Below, piece by piece: positions 9,148 to 17,097 of a stretch of DNA of 64,000 bases. A program made the position numbers and the translations under genes. Under the pieces are notes generated by a model, which had not been told where the DNA came from, did not search any database, and saw only the letters and a program-made list of their open reading frames with translations. The stretch is from Pseudomonas viridiflava (GTDB taxonomy: Bacteria; Pseudomonadota; Gammaproteobacteria; Pseudomonadales; Pseudomonadaceae). The stretch's first letter is position 1. Each line of letters opens with the position of its first letter. The stretch is from the NCBI RefSeq assembly GCF_900591205.1, contig NZ_UUPU01000008.1:173680-237679 (forward strand), given 5' to 3'.

Positions 9148-9250
9148 AAAGCCTCTCCTCTCTGGGAGCCCTATAGTGTTTTTAAGAGGTCGGACGCGGA
9201 ATAGCCTAAAGTCTGTATTTATGTCGCGATCGTCCGGAGCTTTTTGAATT

Positions 9251-9499
9251 ATGGATACCCTGTCCGATGTGGTGGCGCTGTTGCGCAGCCACCGTGCATA
9301 TTTTGCGGGCCTGAAGGCCGGCGGCGACTGGGCGCTGGATTTTCCACCGCCGGGGGGAATCAAGTTCAATGCGGTGGTGGAGGGAGAGTGTTGGCTGGAA
9401 GTGGAGGGAATGCTGGCGCCCATGGCAGTCATACCCCGCGTAAATCTTTATTCCCCAACGCTTGTGTCGCTGTCGTTGCTGCGTGGAATCCCCTGTTGA
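9251..9499 (+). pseudogene. Truncated 5' copy of araC-family regulator
   Basis: The first 57 codons match the N-terminus of the intact regulator at 9625 almost exactly (MDTLSDVVALLRSH onward). At 9422 the sequence switches to antisense SDR DNA, giving about 25 unrelated residues before a stop. The fragment has only part of the cupin-like sensing domain and no DNA-binding domain. It is a by-product of the tandem duplication, but it keeps a full promoter copy and may be transcribed. Confidence 0.85.
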
Positions 9500-9521
9500 T
9501 CGGGGTTTGTTTGCGGTTCAT
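9422..9521 (-). pseudogene. Truncated 5' copy of SDR gene
   Basis: The start codon and the next 27 or so codons repeat the intact SDR (MNRKQTPIN, then GFHAATTATQAL). A 2-bp insertion near 9434 shifts the frame and a stop follows at 9429. The fragment then ends at the duplication junction. It cannot encode a functional enzyme. Confidence 0.85.
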
Positions 9522-9624
9522 AAAGGCTCTCCTCTCTGGGAGCCCTATAGTGTTTTTAAGAGGTCGGACGCGGAATAGCCTAAAGTCCGTATTTGTATCG
9601 TGATCGTCCGGAGCTTTTTGAATT

Positions 9625-10587
9625 ATGGATACCCTGTCCGATGTGGTGGCGCTGTTGCGCAGCCACCGTGCATATTTTGCGGGCCTCAAAGCTGGCGGCG
9701 ACTGGGCGCTGGATTTTCCACCGCCGGGGGGGATCAAGTTCAATGCGGTGGTGGAGGGAGAGTGTTGGCTGGAAGTGGAGGGAATGCTGGCGCCCATCCG
9801 CTTGTACGAAGGCGATTGCTTTTTACTGACGCAAAACCGACCGTGGAAGTTGTCCAGTCACCTGTCGCTGGAGGGCAGGGATGCACGGGAGGTCTACAGC
9901 GAGGCCGTAGGCGGTATTGCCAGCTTGGGAGCCACGGTTGACCTGTTTCTGATTGGCGGCCTGTTTACCTACGGCGACGAAGCCCGTTTGTTGCTGGAAG
10001 GTTTACCGCCTGTGGTGCGCATCAGCGCCCGATCCGATCAGGCCAGCGTGCTGCGTTGGTGTCTGGAACGTCTGGCCTGGGAATATGCCAGCCCAAAGCT
10101 GGGCGCGGCGTTGATGACCGAGCATTTGGCGCAAATGATGCTGGTGCAAATCCTGCGGCTCTATCAATCTTCCCTGGGCGCCAGCAGCACCGGCTGGTTG
10201 GCCGCGTTGACGGATCCAAAGCTGGCGCCGGTGCTGGCGCAAGTTCACGCAGCACCGGAGCGGCGCTGGACCCTGAGTGAAATGGCCTGCACGGCCAATC
10301 AGTCGCGCTCCACTTTTGCCTTGCATTTTAAACAACGGGTCGGCATGGCACCCCAGGCATATCTGACCCGCTGGCGTATGCACCTGGCCGTACGGGCCTT
10401 GAACAGCTCCAGCAGCAGTGTGTCGAGCATCGGTCAGGCGCTGGGTTATCAGTCGGACAGTGCATTCAGCAGCGCCTTCAAGCGCCTGATGAATTGCTCC
10501 CCACGGGAATACCGAGAGCAAAACCTACACAAGGAGGCCAGTGATGAACGCTATCGAGCAGTACAGGATTCAGGTCAACGGTATTGA
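9625..10587 (+). CDS. AraC-family transcriptional regulator with cupin-type sensor domain
   Basis: A 320-residue regulator. Residues 1-170 form a cupin-like ligand domain (ALDFPPPGGIKFNAVVEGEC); residues about 205-300 form the double helix-turn-helix, with RWTLSEMACTANQSRSTFAL as the first and SSIGQALGYQSDSAFSSAFK as the second recognition unit, followed by CSPREYR. This AraC_binding/cupin_6 type often controls adjacent oxidoreductases. The hydrolase gene starts inside its 3' end (44-bp overlap), so the two are probably one transcript, with the SDR as the divergent target. Confidence 0.88.
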   Translation: MDTLSDVVALLRSHRAYFAGLKAGGDWALDFPPPGGIKFNAVVEGECWLEVEGMLAPIRLYEGDCFLLTQNRPWKLSSHLSLEGRDAREVYSEAVGGIASLGATVDLFLIGGLFTYGDEARLLLEGLPPVVRISARSDQASVLRWCLERLAWEYASPKLGAALMTEHLAQMMLVQILRLYQSSLGASSTGWLAALTDPKLAPVLAQVHAAPERRWTLSEMACTANQSRSTFALHFKQRVGMAPQAYLTRWRMHLAVRALNSSSSSVSSIGQALGYQSDSAFSSAFKRLMNCSPREYREQNLHKEASDERYRAVQDSGQRY

Positions 10588-11485
10588 TTTGAGTGTGCAC
10601 GTCGCGGGCCCTGAACAGGGCCCGCCGATCTGGCTGCTGCATGGTTTTCCGGAGTGCTGGCACTCCTGGCGCGAGCAGATCCCCGCATTGGTTGGCGCAG
10701 GTTATCGAGTGTTCGCCCCGCAGATGCGTGGTTATGGGCAATCGAGTGCGCCGGCCGAGGTCGCCGACTACGATCTGTTGACGCTGTGTGCCGATATCCA
10801 GCAGGCCATGGCTCACTTCGGCCACGATCAGGTGGTGATGGTCGGGCATGACTGGGGGGCTGTGGTGGCCTGGCACCTGGCGCTGCTGGAGCCCGAGCGC
10901 ATTACGCAGTTGATCACGATGTCGGTGCCGTTTGCCGGGCGGGCGCGCAGGCCGGTGATCGAAATCCTGCGTGAGCTGTACGCCGACCGCTTTAACTACA
11001 TCGTGTATTTCCAGACCCCCGGAGTGGCCGAGCAGGAGTTGAACGCCGATATCGAACGCACGCTGCGCTTGTTCATGCAGGATCAGGATGTGTTTTTGCA
11101 GAAGAAACCGCCGCATGCCCGGTTGCTTGAGGGCGCGACAACCCCGGGCGCCTTGCCGGCATGGTGTTCACGCGAGGACTTGGACGTCTATGTGCAAACC
11201 TTCGAAGAGCACGGGTTTCGCGGTCCGCTGAACTGGTATCGCAATTTCGAGCGCAACTGGCAGCGCACCGAGTTCCTCGCAGGCAAGCAGGTGCTGCAAC
11301 CCACCCTGTTCCTGATCGGCGATCGCGACCCGGTCGGCGTATTTGAAGCGCATACCCTCAAGCGTATGCCGGAGGTGGTGCCCGACCTCGAGCAGCAGGT
11401 CCTGGCCAACTGCGGCCACTGGATCCAGAACGAGCAAGGCCAGCGGGTTAACGCGTTGATGCTCGCGTTTCTAGGGAAAAGGTAA
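10544..11485 (+). CDS. Alpha/beta hydrolase, epoxide hydrolase-like
   Basis: A 313-residue alpha/beta-hydrolase. HGFPE is the oxyanion-hole motif, Asp103 in GHDWG is the nucleophile position of epoxide hydrolases and haloalkane dehalogenases, GDRDPVG supplies the acid and CGHWIQ the catalytic His. Cap-domain tyrosines are present (DRFNYIVYFQ). A nucleophilic Asp rather than Ser, with the HGFPE motif, favours soluble epoxide hydrolase; the substrate is unknown. ATG 10544 is preferred to GTG 10541 because AAGGAGG (10531-10537) is 6 nt upstream. The 3' end overlaps the convergent histidine kinase by 38 bp. Confidence 0.8.
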   Translation: MNAIEQYRIQVNGIDLSVHVAGPEQGPPIWLLHGFPECWHSWREQIPALVGAGYRVFAPQMRGYGQSSAPAEVADYDLLTLCADIQQAMAHFGHDQVVMVGHDWGAVVAWHLALLEPERITQLITMSVPFAGRARRPVIEILRELYADRFNYIVYFQTPGVAEQELNADIERTLRLFMQDQDVFLQKKPPHARLLEGATTPGALPAWCSREDLDVYVQTFEEHGFRGPLNWYRNFERNWQRTEFLAGKQVLQPTLFLIGDRDPVGVFEAHTLKRMPEVVPDLEQQVLANCGHWIQNEQGQRVNALMLAFLGKR

Positions 11486-12914
11486 AGGTCGCGCCGCGAC
11501 CGGGCCGGTCCACCAGGCGAATGCTGCGCCCATGCAGTTGCAGGATACGGTGCACGATGCGCAGCCCCAGGCCGCCATCACGGCGTGCGCCGCCGATGGT
11601 AAAGGCGCGCAGGAACAAGCCTTCGCGCAATTCGGCATCAATACCCGGGCCGCTGTCGCTGACGGTCACAGCGACGCCATCGGACACAGTCGCCAGGATC
11701 ACCTCGACTTCGCCATTCACCGGCGTATGACGCAGGGCGTTGTCCAGCAGGTTGGTCAGCACCCGTTCGATCAAGCCCAGGTCGGCCAGCACCGTGGGCA
11801 CCTGGGGTGGCAGGGTGGCGGTCAGGGTGATGGCGCGTGCTTCGGCGGTCAGTTCGAACTTCTGGAAGATGTCCTGCACCAGATCCGGCAGCGAAAAACC
11901 TTCGATCACTGGCTGCACAAAGCCATGTTCCAGGCGTACCAGTTCCAGCAACGACTGGGCCAGGCCGCCTACCTTGCGGCTCTGGTCCAGGGCAATGCCG
12001 AGGTAGCGGCGACGTTCTTCGGGGCTGAGGCTGGCGTCCTTCAGCGACAGGGTTTCCAGGTAACCGTGCAGGGACGCGAGCGGCGTGCGCAGGTCATGGG
12101 AGATATTGGCCACCATCTCGCGGCGTTCCTGGTCCTGATGGGTAAGGGCGCGCCACTGTTCGCCGAGGCGGTTTTCCATCTGCACAAAAGCATGATCGAG
12201 CACGGCGATTTCGTCACCGCTGTCGAGTTCCGCGGTGGCGGGTTGTTGGGTTTTGGGCGCGCCATTGATATCGAACTGGCCGACCTTGTCGGTGAGCTGG
12301 CGCAAGGGCCGTGTGATCCAGGCAAACGCGATCAACCCCGCCAACAGGCACAGCAGCGCCACCAGACCGATGGACCACAAGGCGATCTTCAACGCCATGC
12401 CGGTCGCGTCCTTGGCGTCATACACATCATGGGCTTCGCCCAGCAGCACCACGTACAGGAAGCCGGTTTGCCGGCCGTTGGCGTTCAGCGGCGCCGCGCT
12501 GAACACCTTGCGCCCGTCAACGCTGCGTGGGTCGTCGCCGAGGATCGGCAGCATGGCGCCGCTGAGGAAGCGACGGATCGGGGCCAGATCGACCTGATCC
12601 CGCAGCAGGTGCCCGCTGGGCGCCGCGTTACCGACCACACGGCCGTTGATGTCCAGCAGGTACACCTCGACGCTCGGGTTGACCAGCATCAACTGGCTGA
12701 ACAGGTTGCGCACCGCGTCGGGCTTGAGGCCATCGGCGTCCATCAATTGGGTGTCGCGGGCGATGTGTGCCGCCAGGTCACGGGACAGGCCCTGCACCAC
12801 TTCCAGCTCATGCATGCGGTTGGAGCGCACTTGCAGCCACGCCGAGGTGCCGCTGCAGATCACCAGCAACACGGCAAATACCACCGACAGGCGCTGGGTC
12901 AGGGTCAGCTTCAT
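11448..12914 (-). CDS. Membrane sensor histidine kinase
   Basis: A 488-residue two-component kinase. TM1 is near residues 9-27, then a periplasmic sensor domain of about 140 residues, TM2 near 178-198 (IALWSIGLVALLCLLAG) and a HAMP linker. The HisKA site is His273 in SHDLRTPL. The ATPase domain has N-box NLLDNALRHTP, G1 DSGPGID and G2 GGLGLRI. Its start overlaps the response regulator stop by 4 bp, so regulator then kinase is the operon order. The pair is divergent from the msrB-dipZ-msrA genes, which suggests but does not prove that it senses envelope oxidation. Confidence 0.9.
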   Translation of the reverse strand: MKLTLTQRLSVVFAVLLVICSGTSAWLQVRSNRMHELEVVQGLSRDLAAHIARDTQLMDADGLKPDAVRNLFSQLMLVNPSVEVYLLDINGRVVGNAAPSGHLLRDQVDLAPIRRFLSGAMLPILGDDPRSVDGRKVFSAAPLNANGRQTGFLYVVLLGEAHDVYDAKDATGMALKIALWSIGLVALLCLLAGLIAFAWITRPLRQLTDKVGQFDINGAPKTQQPATAELDSGDEIAVLDHAFVQMENRLGEQWRALTHQDQERREMVANISHDLRTPLASLHGYLETLSLKDASLSPEERRRYLGIALDQSRKVGGLAQSLLELVRLEHGFVQPVIEGFSLPDLVQDIFQKFELTAEARAITLTATLPPQVPTVLADLGLIERVLTNLLDNALRHTPVNGEVEVILATVSDGVAVTVSDSGPGIDAELREGLFLRAFTIGGARRDGGLGLRIVHRILQLHGRSIRLVDRPGRGATFTFSLETRASTR

Positions 12915-13621
12915 GCGGGGCTCTCGGCAAATTTATAACCCCGGCCCCACACCGTAAGGATGCGCGCCGGGTTGGCCGGGTCGGTTTCAACTTTGGCGCG
13001 CAGGCGGTTGATATGGGTATTGACCGTGTGTTCATAGCCTTCATGGCTGTAGCCCCATACGGCGTTGAGCAGGTCCATGCGCGAGAACACCTTGCCGGGT
13101 TGGCGGGCGAAGAAGTACAGCAGGTCGAACTCCCGTGGCGTGAGGTCCAGGCGCTGGCCTTGCAGTGTCGCGTCGCGGGTCAACGGGTTGATGAACAATT
13201 GGCCAAGGTCGAGGCTGCCGGCGTCCATCTTCAAGTTGCGCGCCATGGCATCGACCCGGCGCAGCAGGGCCTTGACCCGTGCCACCAACTCCGGCATCGA
13301 AAACGGTTTGGCCAGGTAGTCGTCCGCGCCCAGTTCCAGGCCCAGGATGCGGTGCAATTCGCTGGAGCGCGCACTGGTGATGATGATCGGCGTGTAGCGC
13401 GTCATGGCGCGGGCGCGGCGGCAGATTTCCAGGCCATCGACGCCGGGCAGCATCAGGTCGAGGATCAGCGCATCCCAGCCGCCTTGTTCCAGCAGGCGCA
13501 AGCCTTCGTTACCGTCGGCGCTGTGCACCACCTCAAACTGCTCGTCACGCAGGTGCAGGCAAATCAGGTCGGCAATGTGCGCATCGTCCTCGACCACCAG
13601 GACACGTTTGGGCTGATCCAT
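12911..13621 (-). CDS. OmpR/PhoB-family response regulator
   Basis: A 236-residue regulator with a receiver domain (VVEDD acidic pair near the N-terminus, phospho-acceptor Asp55 in LILDLMLPG, Lys in LAKPFS) and a C-terminal winged helix (LTPREFDLLYFFARQPGKVF, then VNTHINRLRAKVE). The start MDQPKR at 13621 aligns with the family; an upstream in-frame extension is discarded. It is cotranscribed with the kinase at 11448. The divergent intergenic region (13622-13912) holds a REP pair and is where a target promoter for msrB would lie. Confidence 0.92.
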   Translation of the reverse strand: MDQPKRVLVVEDDAHIADLICLHLRDEQFEVVHSADGNEGLRLLEQGGWDALILDLMLPGVDGLEICRRARAMTRYTPIIITSARSSELHRILGLELGADDYLAKPFSMPELVARVKALLRRVDAMARNLKMDAGSLDLGQLFINPLTRDATLQGQRLDLTPREFDLLYFFARQPGKVFSRMDLLNAVWGYSHEGYEHTVNTHINRLRAKVETDPANPARILTVWGRGYKFAESPA

Positions 13622-13797
13622 GTAAGAGAAACCTTCACTTGTAGTGCGCGCATTGTGCGGCTTTTGCCACAGTGTAGTTATCACGAATTGTTTAACTCTG
13701 CGTGAGGATTCCGCGACCGCCCAACGCGCACGATAGCCCCATTACCAAACCGAGCACGGCTCCTTCAGCAAGCGGGCCTGCCGTACGAACGGGCTAA

Positions 13798-13891
13798 TGT
13801 GGCGAGCGGGCTTGCCCGCGTCGGGCTGCGTAGCGGCCCCAAAAAAGCGCGAGCGCTAGGCACTCCAACGCGGGCAAGCCCGCTCGCCACA
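13798..13891. repeat. REPIN-like inverted pair (GGCGAGCGGGCTTGCCCGCG type)
   Basis: Two perfect 23-bp inverted arms, 13798-13820 and 13869-13891, flank a 48-bp loop. The arms match those at 19697-19790 and 31669-31785, so this is a second REP family distinct from the one at 3779. It sits in the regulator/msrB divergent intergenic region, ending 9 bp before the msrB ribosome site. Confidence 0.88.
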
Positions 13892-13912
13892 GGATCAAAT
13901 GAGGAGAACCCC

Positions 13913-14413
13913 ATGTACTCACGTCGACAAATACTGCTGGCCGGCGGCGGCCTGGGTGTCGCCGTCCTGGCTGGCGGCCTGTTGAAACAGCTCAACATGG
14001 TCACCGAGGTGCAGGCCGCCGAGACTTTCGAGGTCAGCCACACCGACGCCCAATGGCGCAGCCTGCTGAGCGCCGAGCAGTACAGCATCCTGCGCGAGGA
14101 GGGCACCGAGCGCCCCTACACCAGCGCCCTTAACGACGAACACCGCGCCGGCACCTTCGCCTGTGCCGGCTGTGCGCTGGCGCTGTTCTCCTCCGCGACC
14201 AAGTTTGACAGCCACACCGGCTGGCCGAGTTTCTGGCAGCCGCTGGACAATGCGGTGGCCAGCCGTACCGACACCTCCTATGGCGTGGTGCGCAAGGAAA
14301 TTCACTGCCGTCGTTGTGGCGGCCACCAGGGGCACGTGTTCGATGACGGCCCTGCACCCACCGGCCTGCGCTATTGCATGAATGGCGCGGCCATGACGTT
14401 TACCGCGGCTTAA
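13913..14413 (+). CDS. msrB: Exported peptide methionine-R-sulfoxide reductase MsrB
   Basis: A 166-residue MsrB that reduces methionine-R-sulfoxide. The N-terminus MYSRRQILLAGGGLGVAVLAG is a signal or anchor with a twin-arginine-like RR, so the enzyme should face the periplasm. The zinc site is CAGC and CRRC; catalytic Cys155 sits in RYCMNG (the usual Ser after Asn is Gly). The position that carries the resolving Cys in many MsrBs reads FDSHTGWPSF, with no Cys, so recycling needs an external thiol. Start ATG 13913 has GAGGAG 6 nt upstream. It is first of msrB-dipZ-msrA. Confidence 0.9.
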   Translation: MYSRRQILLAGGGLGVAVLAGGLLKQLNMVTEVQAAETFEVSHTDAQWRSLLSAEQYSILREEGTERPYTSALNDEHRAGTFACAGCALALFSSATKFDSHTGWPSFWQPLDNAVASRTDTSYGVVRKEIHCRRCGGHQGHVFDDGPAPTGLRYCMNGAAMTFTAA

Positions 14414-14448
14414 GCCGATGCCTATCTATTTGTATAAGGGAAGATCCC

Positions 14449-16206
14449 ATGTGGCTTCTGGTTCTCGCGTACCTGGGCGGCGTGCTGACAATCGTCAGCC
14501 CGTGCATCCTGCCTGTTCTGCCTTTTGTCTTCGCTCGCACCGGGCAGCCGTTTTTGCGCAGTGGCTTGCCGCTGTTAGCGGGGATGGCGGTGACATTTGC
14601 CCTGGTCGCCTCGCTGGCGGCTGTGGGCGGCTGGGTGGTGCAAGTCAATCAATACGGGCGCTGGCTCGCGTTGCTGTGCGTGGCCCTGTTCGGACTCACG
14701 CTCCTGTTGCCGCAATTGTCCGAGCGCCTGACGCGCCCGTTGGTAGCTGCCGGCAGTCGCCTGTCGGAAGCCGCCGGGGCCGACGCCAGGCCGCGGCCGG
14801 GCGCCTCGTTTCTGATCGGTGTGGCCACAGGATTGCTCTGGGCACCCTGCGCCGGGCCCATCCTCGGCTTGGTACTGACCGGCGCCGCGCTGCAGGGCGC
14901 CAGCATCGGTACTACCTTGCTCTTGCTGGCCTACGCCGCCGGTGCTGCCACCTCCCTCGCGCTGGCGTTGCTGGTCGGCGGTAAAGTCTTCGGGTTCATG
15001 AAACGCTCCCTCGGCGCCGGTGAGTGGCTGCGCCGTGGCCTGGGTGCATTGATGCTGGCCGGCGTGGCGGCAATCGCCCTGGGGCTGGACACTGGCGTGC
15101 TGGCGCGGCTGTCGACCGCGTCCACCGGTGGCCTGGAACAAAGCCTGGTGGACACCCTCAGCGCCAAGCCGCAGCAGAATAGCGGGGCAATGATGGCGGG
15201 CGGCGCAATGATGGCTGCCGCCAACCACAGCGACGCACTGCCGATCGAAGGCGCGTTGCCGTCGCTCGATGGCGCCGTGCAATGGCTCAACAGCCCGCCG
15301 CTGAGCGCCCAAGCGCTGAAAGGCAAAGTGGTGCTGGTAGATTTCTGGACCTACTCCTGCATCAACTGCCTGCGCAGCTTGCCCTATGTAAAAGCCTGGG
15401 CCGAGAAATATCACGACCAGGGCCTGGTGGTGATTGGCGTGCATGCGCCGGAATTTGCCTTTGAGCGCGACGTGAACAACGTCACCCAGGCGATGAAGGA
15501 CCTGGGTATTACCTACCCGGTGGCCATCGACAACAACTACAAGGTGTGGCGCGCCTTCAACAACCAGTATTGGCCGGCGCATTACTTTGCCGATGCCAAG
15601 GGCCAGATTCGCTATCACCACTTTGGCGAGGGCGATTATGCCGAGTCGGAGCGGGTGATCCAGCAGTTGCTACGTGAAGCCGGTGCAAAGAACGTCGCGG
15701 GGGGCTTGATCGAAGCCGACGCCAAGGGCGTGCAGCAGGCGCCGGACACCCATGAAGTGCAATCGCCGGAAACCTACCTGGGCTTCCAGCGCGCGGAAAA
15801 CTTCGTCACCACCGGCACCCTGGCCACCGACACAGTTGCGAACTACCCGGCAGCCGGCAACCTGGCCCTGAACAACTGGACGCTGGAAGGACACTGGAAC
15901 ATCGGCGGCCAGCAAGCCACGCTCGATCAGGCCGGCGGGCGCGTCGTGTATCGCTTCCATGCCCGCGACCTGCACTTGGTGCTGGCCCCTGGCGCCGATG
16001 GCAAACCGGTGCGCTTCAAGGTCACGATTGATGGCCAGGCCCCAGGCGATGCCCACGGCACCGACGTAGCGGCGGATGGCAGCGGCACCGTCACCGAGCA
16101 ACGCCTGTACCAGTTGGTGCGTCAGCCGGGTGCAGTCAAGGACCGCACCTTCAGCATCGAATTTCTCGACCCACACGTGTCGGCCTATGCCTTTACCTTT
16201 GGCTGA
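14449..16206 (+). CDS. DipZ-like thiol:disulfide electron conduit (CcdA + thioredoxin-like domain)
   Basis: A 585-residue inner-membrane protein. Residues 1-240 are a CcdA/DsbD-beta-like membrane domain with redox cysteines Cys19 (SPCILP) and Cys134 (APCAGP). Residues about 285-430 form a periplasmic thioredoxin/AhpC-TSA-like domain with Cys304-Ile-Asn-Cys307 in TYSCINC. The last about 140 residues form a beta-rich domain as in mycobacterial DipZ. It should carry electrons from cytoplasmic thioredoxin to the periplasm. ATG 14449 has AAGGGA upstream. Its place between two exported methionine sulfoxide reductases suggests it is their reductant. Confidence 0.88.
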   Translation: MWLLVLAYLGGVLTIVSPCILPVLPFVFARTGQPFLRSGLPLLAGMAVTFALVASLAAVGGWVVQVNQYGRWLALLCVALFGLTLLLPQLSERLTRPLVAAGSRLSEAAGADARPRPGASFLIGVATGLLWAPCAGPILGLVLTGAALQGASIGTTLLLLAYAAGAATSLALALLVGGKVFGFMKRSLGAGEWLRRGLGALMLAGVAAIALGLDTGVLARLSTASTGGLEQSLVDTLSAKPQQNSGAMMAGGAMMAAANHSDALPIEGALPSLDGAVQWLNSPPLSAQALKGKVVLVDFWTYSCINCLRSLPYVKAWAEKYHDQGLVVIGVHAPEFAFERDVNNVTQAMKDLGITYPVAIDNNYKVWRAFNNQYWPAHYFADAKGQIRYHHFGEGDYAESERVIQQLLREAGAKNVAGGLIEADAKGVQQAPDTHEVQSPETYLGFQRAENFVTTGTLATDTVANYPAAGNLALNNWTLEGHWNIGGQQATLDQAGGRVVYRFHARDLHLVLAPGADGKPVRFKVTIDGQAPGDAHGTDVAADGSGTVTEQRLYQLVRQPGAVKDRTFSIEFLDPHVSAYAFTFG

Positions 16207-16224
16207 AGTGAAAACCCAACCTTT

Positions 16225-16311
16225 GTGGGAGCTGGCTTGCCTGCGATGGCAGCAGGACAGCCACCTCATCGGGCCCTGATACACCGCTATCGCAGGCAAG
16301 CCAGCTCCCAC
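16225..16311. repeat. REPIN-like inverted pair (GCTGGCTTGCCTGCGAT type)
   Basis: Perfect 23-bp inverted arms at 16225-16247 and 16289-16311 around a 41-bp loop, the same family as 3779-3860. It fills the gap between the dipZ-like gene and msrA, so a transcript through all three genes would carry this hairpin. Confidence 0.88.
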
Positions 16312-16338
16312 ACTTGACCGCGAACTGGAGTGAGTTTT

Positions 16339-17034
16339 ATGAAGCTTCTCAGATTTTTACCGGTACTGGCTTTCGCCGCTTTCATCGGCCAAAGCTCAGC
16401 CTTCTCGTTCGGCGCCGCCGACGACGCCGTGATGATCGCGCCGCCCGCCTTGGACCTGCCCGCCGAGCCCGGCAACCTGCAAACCGCGGTGTTCGCCGGC
16501 GGCTGCTTCTGGGGCGTACAGGGCGTGTTCCAGCATGTTCAGGGGGTTAAAAACGCCGTGTCCGGCTACGACGGCGGCGCGGCCAATACCGCCCAATACG
16601 AGGCCGTCAGCGAAGGCAAAAGCGGCCACGCCGAGTCGGTGTCAGTCACCTACGACCCAAGCAAGGTCAGCTACGGCAAGCTGCTGCAGATTTACTTCTC
16701 GGTGGCTCACAACCCCACCGAACTCAACCGCCAGGGCCCGGACACCGGCACCCAGTACCGCTCGGAAATCTTCGCGCAGAATGCCGAGCAGCAAAAAGTC
16801 GCACTGGCCTATATCGCCCAGTTGGACGCGGCAAAAGCCTTCGACAAGCCGATTGCGACCAAGGTTGAGATGGGCAAGGCGTTCTACCCGGCGGAGTCTT
16901 ACCATCAGGACTTCCTTACCGAGAATCCGTCCTACCCGTACATCGTGATCAATGATTTACCGAAAGTTGCACAGCTGAAAAAGCTGTTCCCCGACCAGTA
17001 CCGCGCAGAGCCCGTCCTGGTCAAAAACCAATAA
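16339..17034 (+). CDS. msrA: Exported peptide methionine-S-sulfoxide reductase MsrA
   Basis: A 231-residue MsrA that reduces methionine-S-sulfoxide. It begins with a cleavable-looking signal peptide (MKLLRFLPVLAFAAFIGQSSA). Catalytic Cys56 is in GGCFWG, and GHAESV, YDP and AESYHQDF are family motifs. Cys56 is the only cysteine in the protein, so the resolving cysteines of ordinary MsrA are absent and an outside reductant is required. ATG 16339 is chosen over GTG 16330 because CTGGAG (16325-16330) is correctly spaced. It completes the exported MsrB/DipZ/MsrA set. Confidence 0.92.
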   Translation: MKLLRFLPVLAFAAFIGQSSAFSFGAADDAVMIAPPALDLPAEPGNLQTAVFAGGCFWGVQGVFQHVQGVKNAVSGYDGGAANTAQYEAVSEGKSGHAESVSVTYDPSKVSYGKLLQIYFSVAHNPTELNRQGPDTGTQYRSEIFAQNAEQQKVALAYIAQLDAAKAFDKPIATKVEMGKAFYPAESYHQDFLTENPSYPYIVINDLPKVAQLKKLFPDQYRAEPVLVKNQ

Positions 17035-17050
17035 ACACCACAAAACCAAA

Positions 17051-17078
17051 TGTGCGAGCGCGCAAGCCCGCTCCCACA
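17051..17078. repeat. Single REP-like palindrome
   Basis: A lone element whose reverse complement begins TGTGGGAGCGGGCTTGCGCG, related to the REP arms nearby but without an inverted partner. It lies 16 bp after msrA and before the convergent alpha-E gene. Confidence 0.55.
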
Positions 17079-17097
17079 TTTTGACCGGCTGCGTGCC

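Larger units (their letters stand above)
9050..9795. repeat. Tandem duplication of SDR/araC divergent promoter region
   Basis: Copy 1 (9050-9421, 372 bp) and copy 2 (9422-9795, 374 bp) are direct tandem repeats with about 11 substitutions and one 2-bp insertion, about 97% identical. Each contains the first about 98 bp of the SDR gene, the whole intergenic promoter region, and the first about 171 bp of the AraC gene. The junction joins araC codons to SDR codons across a shared AT, consistent with an illegitimate or unequal exchange with minimal homology. The intact SDR uses copy 1 and the intact AraC uses copy 2. Confidence 0.95.

Noticed and set aside
12767..13705. Long plus-strand open frame across the kinase/regulator genes
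   Set aside because: It is antisense to a well-supported kinase and response regulator; its product is Gly/Gln/Ala/His-rich with no fold, as expected from high-GC antisense frames.
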